NCBI GenBank assembly: GCA_025350465.1
Contig: JANXXU010000002.1
Coordinates: 146,176-210,175 of the forward strand
Direction: 5' to 3'
Source: Alphaproteobacteria bacterium
GTDB taxonomy: Bacteria; Pseudomonadota; Alphaproteobacteria; Micropepsales; Micropepsaceae
DNA length: 64,000 nucleotides
The notes below the pieces were generated by a model, which was given only the letters and a program-made list of their open reading frames with translations, was not told the DNA's origin and ran no database searches. Shown here piece after piece: positions 1 through 8,220 of this stretch (positions are counted from its first letter, which is position 1; every line of letters begins with the position of its first letter). The position numbers were made by a program, and so were the translations under genes.

Positions 1-579
1 CGCCTCCGAATAGACGATCTCAGGAAAGAAATGCGGATCGCGCCATTCGGTGTACATGTCGGAGACCGAGAGGAAGCCGTAGAAATCGTCGAAGCCGACG
101 TTGTGGGGCTGCGAGGCCTCGTTCTCGCCGACGTGCCATTTGCCGACGGCTTGCGTCGCGTAACCGGCGGCGCCGAGCAGCTCCGGCAACGTCACCTCGC
201 CTTGCAGTCCGCCGGGCTCGCCATACATCGGCGGGCGATGCAGTCCGTGACGATTGGGGACGCGGCCCGTGAGCAAAGTCGCGCGCGACGGCGAACACGA
301 CGGCTCGGAGTAACAGGAGGTCAGCTGCAAGCCGCGGCGCGCGACCTTGTCGAAGTTCGGCGTCGGCGCGCCGACGGCTACGCCGCCACCGTAACAACCG
401 AAATCGCCCCACCCGACGTCGTCCATCAGGAAGATCAGGAAGTTGGGCTTGCGCTTGCGGCGTTTGAGATGATCGGCGAGTTTGGCCCGCGCAGTTTCGA
501 TCTGGGATTTGTGGTGGAAGGCCGGCTCTAGGTGGTCGGCTGTGCGAACGGTGGCGGCAGCAATCGGATCGAAGGACAT
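1..579 (-). CDS. Sulfatase (arylsulfatase-type), N-terminal part, runs off the window
   Basis: Hydrolyses a sulfate ester; substrate unknown. 193 residues are visible and the frame stays open to base 1. A metal-binding DDVGWGDFG stretch lies at residues 53-61. The formylglycine signature CSPSR is at 95-99, so Cys95 should be converted to formylglycine by a maturase. It is followed by ATLLTGR and then by GKWHVG at 145-150, which supplies the usual Lys and His. All this matches the N-terminal half of the alkaline-phosphatase-like sulfatase family; the C-terminal domain is outside the window. The start is ATG 579, with AGGAG a few bases upstream. I see no signal peptide, so the protein is probably cytoplasmic or exported by another route. 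The next gene downstream is not visible. Confidence 0.93.
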   Translation of the reverse strand, partial: MSFDPIAAATVRTADHLEPAFHHKSQIETARAKLADHLKRRKRKPNFLIFLMDDVGWGDFGCYGGGVAVGAPTPNFDKVARRGLQLTSCYSEPSCSPSRATLLTGRVPNRHGLHRPPMYGEPGGLQGEVTLPELLGAAGYATQAVGKWHVGENEASQPHNVGFDDFYGFLSVSDMYTEWRDPHFFPEIVYSEA

Positions 580-709
580 GGGGCGCGCTCCTAATGATTG
601 GCGCACCGTATGATCTAGAGGATGTTCTGACCAGACGCGGTCAAACCGCAGGCGCGACGTGGCGGCAACGCGTGAAGGGGCCGCAAGGGCAGCAAAAAAA
701 CGCTAACCG

Positions 710-1477
710 TCACGCTTTGACAATCCAACCCTGGCTTGGCCATTCCTCATAGGCTGCAATTTTTTGCGCGATGTCGCGGCCATAGAAGCGATCGGTGATG
801 TGCAACGCAAGATCGATGCCAGCCGTCAGGCCGGTCGCGGTCGCGATGTTGCCGGCCTCGACCAGACGGACGCCGCGGATCAGCTTCACCTTTGGGAATT
901 TCTTTTCAAACGCATCGTACGCAATACGGTTCGTGGTCGCCGATTTTCCATCGAGCAAACCTGCTTTGCCGAGGAGGAACGCGCCCGTGCAAACCGACGC
1001 GGTCAGTTCGGCCTTAGACGCCGTGCGGCGAATCCACTCGAGCTTGCGCGCGTCGTCGCCGCCTTGCGCGCCGACCATCAAGATACGCGGCGGCGGCGCA
1101 TCTTCGAATGTATAGTCGGGTATGACACGCAGACCGCTGCGCGGGTTGGTACCCATAGCCAGGCGACTATCATCGCAGATGATCGGCTCGCGCGTCGCCG
1201 CAACCGAATACACGTCGAAGCCCGCGCAGCCAGCGTAGACGACACTGCTGAGCACCTCCCAGGGGCCGGCAAAATCGATGAGCGTCGCGCCTTCGCCTAG
1301 CAACACGGCAACCGGGATCCCCTGCTGCCCTGCCTGGGCTGGGGCGTGCGGCATACCCGGCGATGAAGTGGCCGCCATGACCTTTGGCGCCGCGAGGCCG
1401 CCGGCCAGCAACGCAACACTCGCAAGCCAACCGCGGCGTGTCCAGCGTTGGGGCGTCAAATTCGATTCCACCTTCAT
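710..1477 (-). CDS. Exported DJ-1/PfpI-family (class I glutamine amidotransferase-like) protein
   Basis: 255 residues. The N-terminus carries a twin Arg (RR at 14-15, in TRRGWLAS) followed by a hydrophobic run ending in an AxA-like site near residue 36, which looks like a Tat or Sec export signal. The mature part is a DJ-1/PfpI fold: IPVAVLLGEG begins the first strand, FAGPWEVL is the helix typical of GlxA-like amidases, and SVCTGAFLLGKAGLLDG puts the nucleophile-elbow Cys at 163. The family includes isonitrile hydratases, deglycases and proteases; the activity cannot be told from sequence. It is divergent from a GlxA-type regulator whose sensor half has the same fold, so a shared ligand is plausible. 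The start is ATG 1477. Confidence 0.88.
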   Translation of the reverse strand: MKVESNLTPQRWTRRGWLASVALLAGGLAAPKVMAATSSPGMPHAPAQAGQQGIPVAVLLGEGATLIDFAGPWEVLSSVVYAGCAGFDVYSVAATREPIICDDSRLAMGTNPRSGLRVIPDYTFEDAPPPRILMVGAQGGDDARKLEWIRRTASKAELTASVCTGAFLLGKAGLLDGKSATTNRIAYDAFEKKFPKVKLIRGVRLVEAGNIATATGLTAGIDLALHITDRFYGRDIAQKIAAYEEWPSQGWIVKA

Positions 1478-1628
1478 TGCAGACTCCTAGAAACCCTCAA
1501 TGATCATAAGGACGCCACTAGATGTGCGTTATGACTAATACCCGACGTTTGCGGACTCGAGCGCCGTTCAGCGCTTCGCGAGGCGGCGGGTGGCTACTAG
1601 GGTGCCCACGTCGTCGCAGGATCTGAAG

Positions 1629-2594
1629 ATGAGCGTCAAGACAATCGGCTTTGTCGGATACGAACAAGTGACTGCGCTTGATGTCATCGGTCCGCTCGAG
1701 GCATTTCAGTGCGCGAACGCGGCGCTCGACGACGACAAGCCTGCATATCGCACGATCATTCTCAGCGCGAACGGCAAACCCTTCACGTCTGAGACGGGCG
1801 TGACGATTGCCGCCGATCGCAGCTTTGAGAGCGCGCCGCCCTTCGACACGATCATCGTACCCGGTGGTGCAGGCTTGCGCGTCGCGAACATTGCCGACCC
1901 CGTCGCAGCATTCCTGCGATCGAGAAACGCTCGCACGCGGCGTATGGTGTCTGTGTGCACGGGAATCTATGCGTTCGGCGTTGCCGGTCTGCTCCACGGC
2001 AAGAACGCGACGACGCACTGGCGCTTCGCCGGAGATGTGAAACGGCGATTTCCAGACGTTCGGCTGGATGCGGATGCGTTGTTCTTGCGCGACGGCTCGT
2101 ATTATTCGTCGGGCGGCATCACCGCGGGAATCGACTTGACCTTGTCGCTAATCGAAAGCGATTTGGGCGAGCGCGTCGCGCTGTCCGTGGCGCGCGAATT
2201 GATCGTTTATCTCAAACGGCCTGGCGGCCAGTTGCAGTTTTCCGAGCCGTTGCAGTTTCAGACGAGGGCCCTCGACCGCTTCGCCGACTTGGCACATTGG
2301 ATCGTTCGCAATCTAAAGAGTGACATCACTGTTGAAGCGCTGGCCAACCGGGCCGGGGTCGGCGCGCGCCATTTTAGCCGGCGGTTCAAGGCGACCTTCG
2401 GCGTGACGCCCGCAGCATACGTCGAGCAACTGCGTCTCGACGAAGCCCGCCGCCGGTTGCTGGCCAAAACCTGCACCGTCGATAGCGCCGCGGCCTCGGT
2501 CGGCTATGCCAGCAGTGACGCCTTCCGGCGCGCCTTCGAACGTAAATTCGGCATCGCGCCGAGCCTGTTTCGCAAACGCTTCTCGGTGCGATAG
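1629..2594 (+). CDS. GlxA-type transcriptional regulator: DJ-1/PfpI sensor domain plus AraC HTH
   Basis: 321 residues. Residues 1-180 form a DJ-1/PfpI domain (VTALDVIGPLEAFQ; nucleophile-elbow Cys110 in SVCTGIYAFG). Residues 230-321 form the double helix-turn-helix of AraC/XylS proteins (LANRAGVGARHFSRRFKATF, then AAASVGYASSDAFRRAFERKFG). Such proteins sense a small nitrogen compound or metabolite and bind DNA. I chose ATG 1629 because AGGA at 1618-1621 is well spaced from it; an in-frame ATG at 1590 would add 13 unconserved residues. The divergent arrangement with the exported DJ-1 protein (151 bp between starts) suggests it controls that gene. I could not find a convincing operator by eye. 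Confidence 0.9.
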   Translation: MSVKTIGFVGYEQVTALDVIGPLEAFQCANAALDDDKPAYRTIILSANGKPFTSETGVTIAADRSFESAPPFDTIIVPGGAGLRVANIADPVAAFLRSRNARTRRMVSVCTGIYAFGVAGLLHGKNATTHWRFAGDVKRRFPDVRLDADALFLRDGSYYSSGGITAGIDLTLSLIESDLGERVALSVARELIVYLKRPGGQLQFSEPLQFQTRALDRFADLAHWIVRNLKSDITVEALANRAGVGARHFSRRFKATFGVTPAAYVEQLRLDEARRRLLAKTCTVDSAAASVGYASSDAFRRAFERKFGIAPSLFRKRFSVR

Positions 2595-2601
2595 CCGCGC
2601 C

Positions 2602-3321
2602 CTATTTCTCTTTCGTCCACAGCACGTCGCGGCCGTCGCGGCGGTCGGCGAAACCGGTGACGCGGCCATGCGCGTCACGCAGGATAATTTTGCGCGAGCG
2701 CGGTTGGCCGGGCGTGAAGAGCACATCGCTCGCTTCGATCGCGAGCATCACGGGATCGCGACCAGAACGCTGACCGATCAGCTTGTCCCCGTCGCGGCGC
2801 AGCGTGTAGGCGATCTCCGGATTGAGGCGATACGTGCCGATATATTCGTCAAGGCGCGCGGGCGGCAGCTCGATGGCGGCCGGATCGATGAGCATTACAT
2901 GGACTTGCCCGGCGACAAGCTTCCAGCCCTCTCTCGTCCGCCGCCATGTTTCGAGCGAACGATATTCGGCCCTTAGGGCATGGCCGAAATAATTCTCGCT
3001 CTCGTGATCGTCGACATGCAGCACCGCGGTGTCGCCAAAGACATGAAGATCGACGACCTCGGCTTTGATCGAGCCCGAGATTCCAGCGGGCAGCGGTTTG
3101 ATCTGCTCGAGCAATTCCGCCTTCGTGGTCACGTTGCCTTCTTCATCGATATAGACAACCTGAGGATCGAGATATTTGTCCCAAACCTTCGAGTTGCCGT
3201 AGGTGACCGCGTCCATCAGCTCCTGCGCCTGGCGGCGCAAAATCGCCCCATCGTCTTCGACGGCGAACGCAGGCACGATTGATCCAAGGATCGACGCAAG
3301 GAAGAAGACGTGGCGAATCAT
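2602..3321 (-). CDS. Exported NTF2-like (DUF4440/SnoaL-type) protein with C-terminal DUF3471-like region
   Basis: 239 residues from ATG 3321. This start gives a clean signal peptide (MIRHVFFLASILGSIVPAFA); longer open frame upstream lacks it. Residues 25-150 resemble an NTF2-like DUF4440 domain (LRRQAQELMDAVTYGN, a WDKYLDP strand, and DTAVLHVDDHES followed by LETWRRTREGWKLVAGQVHV). The C-terminal 85 residues (LDEYIGTYRLNPEIAYTLRR and on) look like the DUF3471 beta domain often found attached to penicillin-binding-like hydrolases. No catalytic motif is evident, so it is probably a periplasmic ligand-binding protein. It converges with the upstream GlxA-type gene (7 bp apart) and diverges from an AraC-type regulator. 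Confidence 0.8.
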   Translation of the reverse strand: MIRHVFFLASILGSIVPAFAVEDDGAILRRQAQELMDAVTYGNSKVWDKYLDPQVVYIDEEGNVTTKAELLEQIKPLPAGISGSIKAEVVDLHVFGDTAVLHVDDHESENYFGHALRAEYRSLETWRRTREGWKLVAGQVHVMLIDPAAIELPPARLDEYIGTYRLNPEIAYTLRRDGDKLIGQRSGRDPVMLAIEASDVLFTPGQPRSRKIILRDAHGRVTGFADRRDGRDVLWTKEK

Positions 3322-3425
3322 AGACTGCGACCTTTGATCTTGCGGCACTGCGTATTGCAGAACGGCGTGCCGGGCGTCTTGAACGCAATTGACATTGCAG
3401 GCGATGATCCCCTTCGGGATTAGAC

Positions 3426-4124
3426 ATGAAGCCGAAAAGGCAACCGTTTCTGCGCGAAGTCCGACCCGGGCGAGAGGCATTGCCTGCGGGTGTCGCCATG
3501 CCGCGCCACCGGCACATCGAGGCCTATGCGCTTGTCGTCATCGCGGGCACGCTCGAACAAGTGAGCTATGCGGGGCGCGTGCGGCTATGCACCGGCGAGA
3601 TGTTGGTACAGCCGACGCTCGACTGCCATTCGAACTTCACCAGCGGTGCGCAGGTCTTGCGCCTCGCCTGGCCGGTCGTCGACACCTTGGGCGGTGTCTA
3701 TCGGCTCGACGATCTCGACGCAATCGTGCGCACAGCCGAGCGCGATACCGACGAGGCGAGCTTATTCGCGCAAGCGACGGCCGTGCGACAGATGCAGCGC
3801 GGTGACACGAACGCCTTTGACTGGCCCGATCAGCTCGCGCGCGATCTCGCCGGCGGCCGCGTACACCGCTTGCGCAGCTGGGCGAGCGTCAACGGCCTTG
3901 AACCTGAATCGGTGTCGCGCGGATTTGCGCGCGCCTATGGCGTCGGACCGGCGCAGTTCGCGCGTGAACTCAAGGCGCGTGCGGCGTGGCTGCAAATCGC
4001 GCGAACGCGTGCGCCGCTCGCGGCGATCGCTGCCGATACCGGATTTGCCGATCAGGCGCATATGACGCGCAGCGTGAAAACACTCACCGGCGCGCCGCCG
4101 GGTGCATGGCGTGCAAGTCGGTGA
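3426..4124 (+). CDS. AraC-family regulator with N-terminal cupin-like sensor
   Basis: 232 residues. Residues 10-90 form a cupin-like sensor (MPRHRHIEAYALVVIAGTLEQ, then GEMLVQPTLDCHSNF), with His residues that could bind a metal or ligand. Residues 140-232 are an AraC-type double HTH (LRSWASVNGLEPESVSRGF and IAADTGFADQAHMTRSVK). It is divergent from the exported NTF2-like gene (104 bp between starts). Two ATTGCAG boxes lie in that gap at 3354-3360 and 3394-3400, 40 bp apart, a spacing compatible with an AraC-type dimer but not proven. The 3' end overlaps the endonuclease III-like gene, so the two are probably co-translated. Confidence 0.85.
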   Translation: MKPKRQPFLREVRPGREALPAGVAMPRHRHIEAYALVVIAGTLEQVSYAGRVRLCTGEMLVQPTLDCHSNFTSGAQVLRLAWPVVDTLGGVYRLDDLDAIVRTAERDTDEASLFAQATAVRQMQRGDTNAFDWPDQLARDLAGGRVHRLRSWASVNGLEPESVSRGFARAYGVGPAQFARELKARAAWLQIARTRAPLAAIAADTGFADQAHMTRSVKTLTGAPPGAWRASR

Positions 4125-4795
4125 GCGACGTGCGAACCGTAATCGCGAGGCTCACGCGAATCTATCGCCCTGCGCGAGCGCTCAGCGAGCCGTTGCAGCT
4201 TATTCTCTGGGAAAATATTGGCTATCTGATCGACGACGAGCGCCGGGCGACACTCTTTGCTGAGTTCAAAGAGCGAGTGGGCTTGACGGGTAGCGATATC
4301 GCGCGCGCACCGCGCAGCGTGCTGCTTGATATTGCCAAGCGCGGCGGAATGAATGCCGCGACACGCGTCGAACGCTGGCGGGCGATTGGCGAGGTTGCAA
4401 CGGCGGCAGGCGACGATCTTCGCGCCGCGCTAAGGGCCCTACCGCTGCGCAAAGCGCGCGCGCTCATCAAGAAATTTCCGGCGATCGGCGATCCGGGCGC
4501 GGACAAGGTACTGTTGTTGTCGGGAATCGATTCACGGCCGGCGCTCGAATCGAACGGGTTACGCGTCATGCTGCGTCTCGGGATTTGCCCAGAACAACGC
4601 TCCTACGCGGCGAACTATCACGCCGCTGTCGCGGTCTTGAAGGCCGCCGGCAAGCCCACCCGAAAATGGTACATGAGCGCTTATTCGGCTTTGCGCGCGC
4701 ACGGCCAGGCCGTGTGCAAGCGCTCGTCGCCGCTGTGCGTCGCCTGCCCGCTCGACGCGATTTGCGCCCATGTCCGACTCAGCGGTGCGTATTGA
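4106..4795 (+). CDS. Endonuclease III-like HhH-GPD/[4Fe-4S] protein with altered catalytic residues
   Basis: A DNA base-excision-repair-type fold, about 229 residues. The C-terminus has the endonuclease III iron-sulfur loop with exact C-x6-C-x2-C-x5-C spacing (CKRSSPLCVACPLDAIC). A helix-hairpin-helix-like segment is visible (FPAIGDPGADKVLLLSG). By my hand alignment to endonuclease III, the catalytic Lys of the HhH (GVGRKTA) is Pro here, and the Asp of VDTHIFRV falls on Glu (LESNGLRV). Lyase and glycosylase activity may therefore be changed or lost. The start is ATG 4106, or GTG 4121, whose GTGA overlaps the upstream stop codon; both imply coupling to the AraC-type gene. A perfect hairpin terminator follows the stop. 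Confidence 0.82.
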   Translation: MACKSVSDVRTVIARLTRIYRPARALSEPLQLILWENIGYLIDDERRATLFAEFKERVGLTGSDIARAPRSVLLDIAKRGGMNAATRVERWRAIGEVATAAGDDLRAALRALPLRKARALIKKFPAIGDPGADKVLLLSGIDSRPALESNGLRVMLRLGICPEQRSYAANYHAAVAVLKAAGKPTRKWYMSAYSALRAHGQAVCKRSSPLCVACPLDAICAHVRLSGAY

Positions 4796-4801
4796 GGGAA
4801 A

Positions 4802-4829
4802 AAAGGCCGGAGCGCGCGCTCCGGCCTTT
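4802..4829. terminator. Bidirectional rho-independent terminator
   Basis: A perfect inverted repeat with 14-base arms, AAAGGCCGGAGCGC against GCGCTCCGGCCTTT. It lies between the convergent stops of the endonuclease III-like gene (4795) and the wall hydrolase (4853). The flanking A and T runs allow it to work on both strands. Confidence 0.85.
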
Positions 4830-4852
4830 CTCGTGACGAGCAACTGTCGGCG

Positions 4853-5530
4853 CTAGCCGCGGCGCGAATGGGGCGCGCGATAAAAAATGTGAGTGCCGAT
4901 CGTGGCGACTTTGATCATGCTCGAAGCCCAACTCGGGCTCACGTAGTTCGCATGATAGTAGGTCGCGTTGCCGACGACCGAATTCACCCGGCCGCCGGTG
5001 CGCATCGTGTTCGACGCGATGCGCAGCGCCCGGCTCCAAGCGCCGCGATCGTGGATCTTGTCGGACACGCCGTCGCAAGCGAAGGAAAACTGACAGCCGA
5101 GACCGCGATTATGGGCGCCTTCATAAACGACACCGCAAATGGTCTTGGGGCGATCACGCTCGCGCGTACGCGCCAAGACGACTTCAGCCACGGCTTTCTG
5201 GCCAAGCTGGCTTTCACCGCGCGCTTCGAAATAGATCGCGGTCGCAAGGCAATCCTTCTCCTTCACATAGGCCGCGTAGGAAGGCGTATTCACGACCGAG
5301 CGCAGACGGCTCAAAGTGCCGCTCAGATGGCGTTCGCCGTAACCCGTCAGCAGCTGATCGCCGATGCCGGCGCCGCCGCGTAAGCTCAAAACAAGTCCGT
5401 CCGCCTGCGCAGGGGTCGACGGGGCTACCGCCAGGACCGCGCACGCGTAAATGATTGCGCCAGCGACCGCCGCCTTGAAGATGCGGTCATTACGCTGAGC
5501 CAAAACCAACAAACCAAACGTCTTCGCCAT
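4853..5530 (-). CDS. SleB-family cell wall hydrolase
   Basis: 225 residues from ATG 5530, with GGAGG 6-10 bases upstream deciding the start. An N-terminal hydrophobic segment (about residues 17-42, FKAAVAGAIIYACAVLAVAP) serves as signal peptide or anchor. The C-terminal 130 residues match the SleB/CwlJ hydrolase_2 domain: CLATAIYFEARGESQLGQKA, the presumed catalytic Glu within it, then CGVVYEGA and CQFSFACDG. The family cleaves peptidoglycan as a lytic transglycosylase or amidase. In alphaproteobacteria such proteins act in growth or division, not in spore germination. It converges with the endonuclease III-like gene across a shared terminator. Confidence 0.88.
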   Translation of the reverse strand: MAKTFGLLVLAQRNDRIFKAAVAGAIIYACAVLAVAPSTPAQADGLVLSLRGGAGIGDQLLTGYGERHLSGTLSRLRSVVNTPSYAAYVKEKDCLATAIYFEARGESQLGQKAVAEVVLARTRERDRPKTICGVVYEGAHNRGLGCQFSFACDGVSDKIHDRGAWSRALRIASNTMRTGGRVNSVVGNATYYHANYVSPSWASSMIKVATIGTHIFYRAPHSRRG

Positions 5531-6585
5531 GTAACCTCCATGGTTAAGAGCGCCCCACTCCCCGTGAGCACCTTCAGTCTTTTTCGTTCTTGCAGGCCCC
5601 GGGCCAGAGTACGGCCAGGGCCAGTTTTCAGCCCTGGCCACTTTGGGACGGGGCGTCTTCACCACGCGGACCGAAGTCAGTCCGCCAGGGCCATTCGTTA
5701 ACTTCGGGAAACTCAGAGCCAGAACGCGGCGCTGTTACTAAGGCAACCTGCAACTTCTACGCGAAGTCCCTCCAGCAACGAGGGCGGCACGGGTACCGGG
5801 TGTCTCGCTGCGGCGCAACATACCCGTGGTTGCACTGTAAATAGGATTCACGTCTCAGGGCGGGACAAAAGAATGAGGCCCTGACAATTCCTCCAGGACT
5901 CGGCAGGATTTTCCATGCCCTAAGCGCTTCATTAATTTAATAAAGACTCAGTATTAGATTTTTTCTTTTCTTCCTATCATCATCTAATACTTGATCTATC
6001 CAGAAAACAAAAGAACAACGCGCAGGGGTGCCTCAAAGCACCTGGACTGCTCATGAATAAGATTTAATGCCGATGTAAGGGAGAAATTTGCCGGGAACCG
6101 AACTGGGGGTAAACGCCCAGAGCCCAGATTTGGCACCTGAGAGTGCGCTTTGGCCGCAGATTGGCGGCGAAACTGGCTGATTTCTGCGATATTCTGCGTC
6201 TTCGGAGGCCTTCGACTGGGCGAAACCGCGGATGGCGTGGTGAGTCAGCACGTCGGCTTGAGGCCGCCTCCGTGGCGGCAAACCCGGCCGCCGGCGCTGC
6301 GAGGGAAGTGGGGGGGGGCACAGCCCCCCTTAGTGCCAGTAGCGCTCCATTAGTTGGCGCGACCAAGCGGGTTCGCAGACGGGGCCGCGCGGGTCGAAGC
6401 GATCGCTTCGTCGCGCGCGCTCATCACGCGCCCGATCGGCATCATTCCAATGGTGGTCACCCAATTCGGCTTATGGCCCCAGAGACCACCGCAAACGATA
6501 GACGGCAGTCGCGAAAACGCCCGGCACCTGGCGGTGGTGTCGGGCGTTCGATCGGGACCGTCCGAAGGGAAGCGGAAGTCGCCGA
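5531..6585. other. Gene-poor stretch of about 1 kb with hairpins and an AT-rich island
   Basis: No convincing gene on either strand; the open frames here are low-complexity, Arg/Ala-rich or lack family features. Contents: a perfect 9-bp hairpin at 5613-5621/5631-5639 in the leader of the wall hydrolase; a 7-bp hairpin at 5855-5861/5878-5884; an AT-rich island around 5925-6020; and a G-run/C-run hairpin near 6311-6330. The upstream promoter of the wall hydrolase must lie in the left part. The right part (6060-6380) is GC-rich and could hold a decayed gene, but I cannot identify one. Confidence 0.6.
5950..5991. repeat. 10-bp perfect inverted repeat in an AT-rich island
   Basis: AGTATTAGAT at 5950-5959 and ATCTAATACT at 5982-5991 are perfect inverted arms separated by 22 bases that are pyrimidine-rich. 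The surrounding 90 bases are far more AT-rich than the rest of the window. It could be a protein-binding site, a foreign remnant or a transcription terminator; nothing decides between these. Confidence 0.6.
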
Positions 6586-6981
6586 TTAGCGGTGGTGGTG
6601 ATGTCCTTCGCCACCCCAGTCATGATGATGGTCATGATCGCCCATCCGGCCTTCATGCCAATGGTCGTGGAAGAAAAATTCATGATGCCCGTGATTGTGG
6701 CGGTGGCGGAACCGGCCATCGAACCAAAAGCCGTCGATGAAGACCGGACCGTCGAAGTAACCGTCGTCGTAATATTTGGCGTCGCAGCGGTAGGGATCGA
6801 AATACCGGCTGTAACGATCGCAATTCGGGTCATAGCCCGGAGCGTAGCCATAGCCTGAGCCGTAGTACGGTCCGGGGATTCCGATTCCGATGCTGACGCG
6901 GGCCTGCGCGGGCTCGACCGCGACGAAGCTGCTGCCGGCCAGCACCAGCACACCCATCACGCCTGTGATCCAGTTGCTCAT
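6586..6981 (-). CDS. Small exported histidine-rich protein
   Basis: 131 residues from ATG 6981, with AGGAG upstream. Residues 1-28 are a signal peptide (MSNWITGVMGVLVLAGSSFV, ending AQA). The mature region is Gly/Tyr/Asp-rich (GPYYGSGYGYAPGYDP), has two Cys (in DPNCDRY and PYRCDAKYY), and ends in a tail with about 20 His, including runs HHH and HHHH. The tail suggests periplasmic binding of Ni, Zn, Co or Cu, but no family is recognised. No metal transporter is adjacent. Low complexity makes homology hard to judge. Confidence 0.75.
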   Translation of the reverse strand: MSNWITGVMGVLVLAGSSFVAVEPAQARVSIGIGIPGPYYGSGYGYAPGYDPNCDRYSRYFDPYRCDAKYYDDGYFDGPVFIDGFWFDGRFRHRHNHGHHEFFFHDHWHEGRMGDHDHHHDWGGEGHHHHR

Positions 6982-7225
6982 CCGATGCTCCTTTTGCGTA
7001 TTCCAAAGCAAATTGAGCCAAAGCAACTGAACCGGGGATGAACAAAATTCATCAGGAAGCGACGCATTGCGTAACCCCGATCACATTGCATGGGACGACC
7101 CGCGGCGGTCCAAAAGTCGACGATGTCCCCGGCCGGCGTAACAGCGCAAAGCGAGCTTTACGAAGAGAGGCGCAGCGAGCGTGAAACTGCTCTAAGATCG
7201 CGCCAACCTACGGGGGGCCGGGACA

Positions 7226-8191
7226 ATGCGTTGGGTGAGGCGGTTCATTTTTCTTCTTATCGTGGTTGGCGGCGTCGCGGTCGGCGCGACTCTGTGGATG
7301 GGCCTCGAGTTCGGGGCGCAGCCGACCCAGATGCTCACGCCGGCGAGCGACGTCAAGTTCGTCGACGCGAACGGCATTCATTTTGGTTACGTCGAAGAAG
7401 GCACGGGGCCGCTCGTTTTGTTGCTTCACGGCTATCCGGAAACGGCGCGCTCCTGGGCTACCGTTCAATACAGACTCGCGGCCGCCGGCTATCGCGTCGT
7501 CGCGCCTTACATGCGTGGCTATCCGCCGAGCAGCTTCGCCGCGGACGGAAATTACTCGGTTGCGGCCCTCGGCCAAGATGTCGTCGCGCTGATCGATGCT
7601 CTCGGCGAGAAGCAAGCAATCGTCGTCGGTCATGATTGGGGCGCGACCGCGGTCTATTCCGCCGCGACCGAGCACCCGGAGAAAATCGTTGCGCTGGTCA
7701 CCCTTGCCATTCCCCATGCGCGCGCCTTTGCCGGCGACCCGACGCTCTTCCTCGATGCACCGCATTTCATCTACTACCAGGCGCCGTGGGCGGAGCGTCT
7801 CGTATGGAGCCACAACTTCGCGCATATCGAGTCGATCTATCGCCAATGGGCAGCGCCGACCTACGTGGTGCCGGCCGACGTCATCGCCGACATCAAGACG
7901 ACATTGCGCGCGCCGGGCGCAGTCGAGGGCGCCCTCTCTTATTACTGGGCGCTCTTCAAGCCGGGCGGGCTCGATCCCAAAGCCGGCGAGCGTACGATCA
8001 ACGTGCCGGCGCTTGTCATCGCCGGTGGCGCGGACGGCGCGGTCAATGCCGCGCGCTTCGCCAAAGCAAGACCCGCCTTCACGGCACGTTATGAGTACGT
8101 CGAAATCCCCGGCGCCGGCCACTTCCCGCAACTCGAAGCGGGCGACAAGGTTGCGGACGCGATCGTCGCGTTCCTGGGTCCACAGAAGTAG
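7226..8191 (+). CDS. Alpha/beta hydrolase of the epoxide hydrolase/haloalkane dehalogenase group, membrane-anchored
   Basis: 321 residues. Residues 5-27 are a hydrophobic N-terminal anchor or signal (FIFLLIVVGGVAVGATLW). The core shows HGYPET (oxyanion hole), GHDWGA with Asp nucleophile near residue 137, an acid residue in GGADGAV, and the catalytic His in GAGHFPQLE. HGxP plus GHDWG is typical of epoxide hydrolases. The lid residues (FIYYQAPWAERL) fit that group. The reaction is hydrolysis of an epoxide or a related substrate, probably at the membrane or in the periplasm. GGGGCCGGGA just upstream is a weak ribosome binding site. The next gene starts 29 bp downstream on the same strand. Confidence 0.9.
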   Translation: MRWVRRFIFLLIVVGGVAVGATLWMGLEFGAQPTQMLTPASDVKFVDANGIHFGYVEEGTGPLVLLLHGYPETARSWATVQYRLAAAGYRVVAPYMRGYPPSSFAADGNYSVAALGQDVVALIDALGEKQAIVVGHDWGATAVYSAATEHPEKIVALVTLAIPHARAFAGDPTLFLDAPHFIYYQAPWAERLVWSHNFAHIESIYRQWAAPTYVVPADVIADIKTTLRAPGAVEGALSYYWALFKPGGLDPKAGERTINVPALVIAGGADGAVNAARFAKARPAFTARYEYVEIPGAGHFPQLEAGDKVADAIVAFLGPQK

Positions 8192-8220
8192 GACGAAGTT
8201 CTTTTCAGGACAGGTTTTGA

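Noticed and set aside
5590..5844. Plus-strand open frame upstream of the wall hydrolase
   Set aside because: Overlaps the leader of the hydrolase gene, has no start signal and no recognisable features.
6051..6366. Overlapping minus-strand open frames in the gene-poor stretch
   Set aside because: Low-complexity Arg/Ser/Ala-rich translations in competing frames; no ribosome binding site, family or signal peptide. A decayed gene is possible but not supportable.
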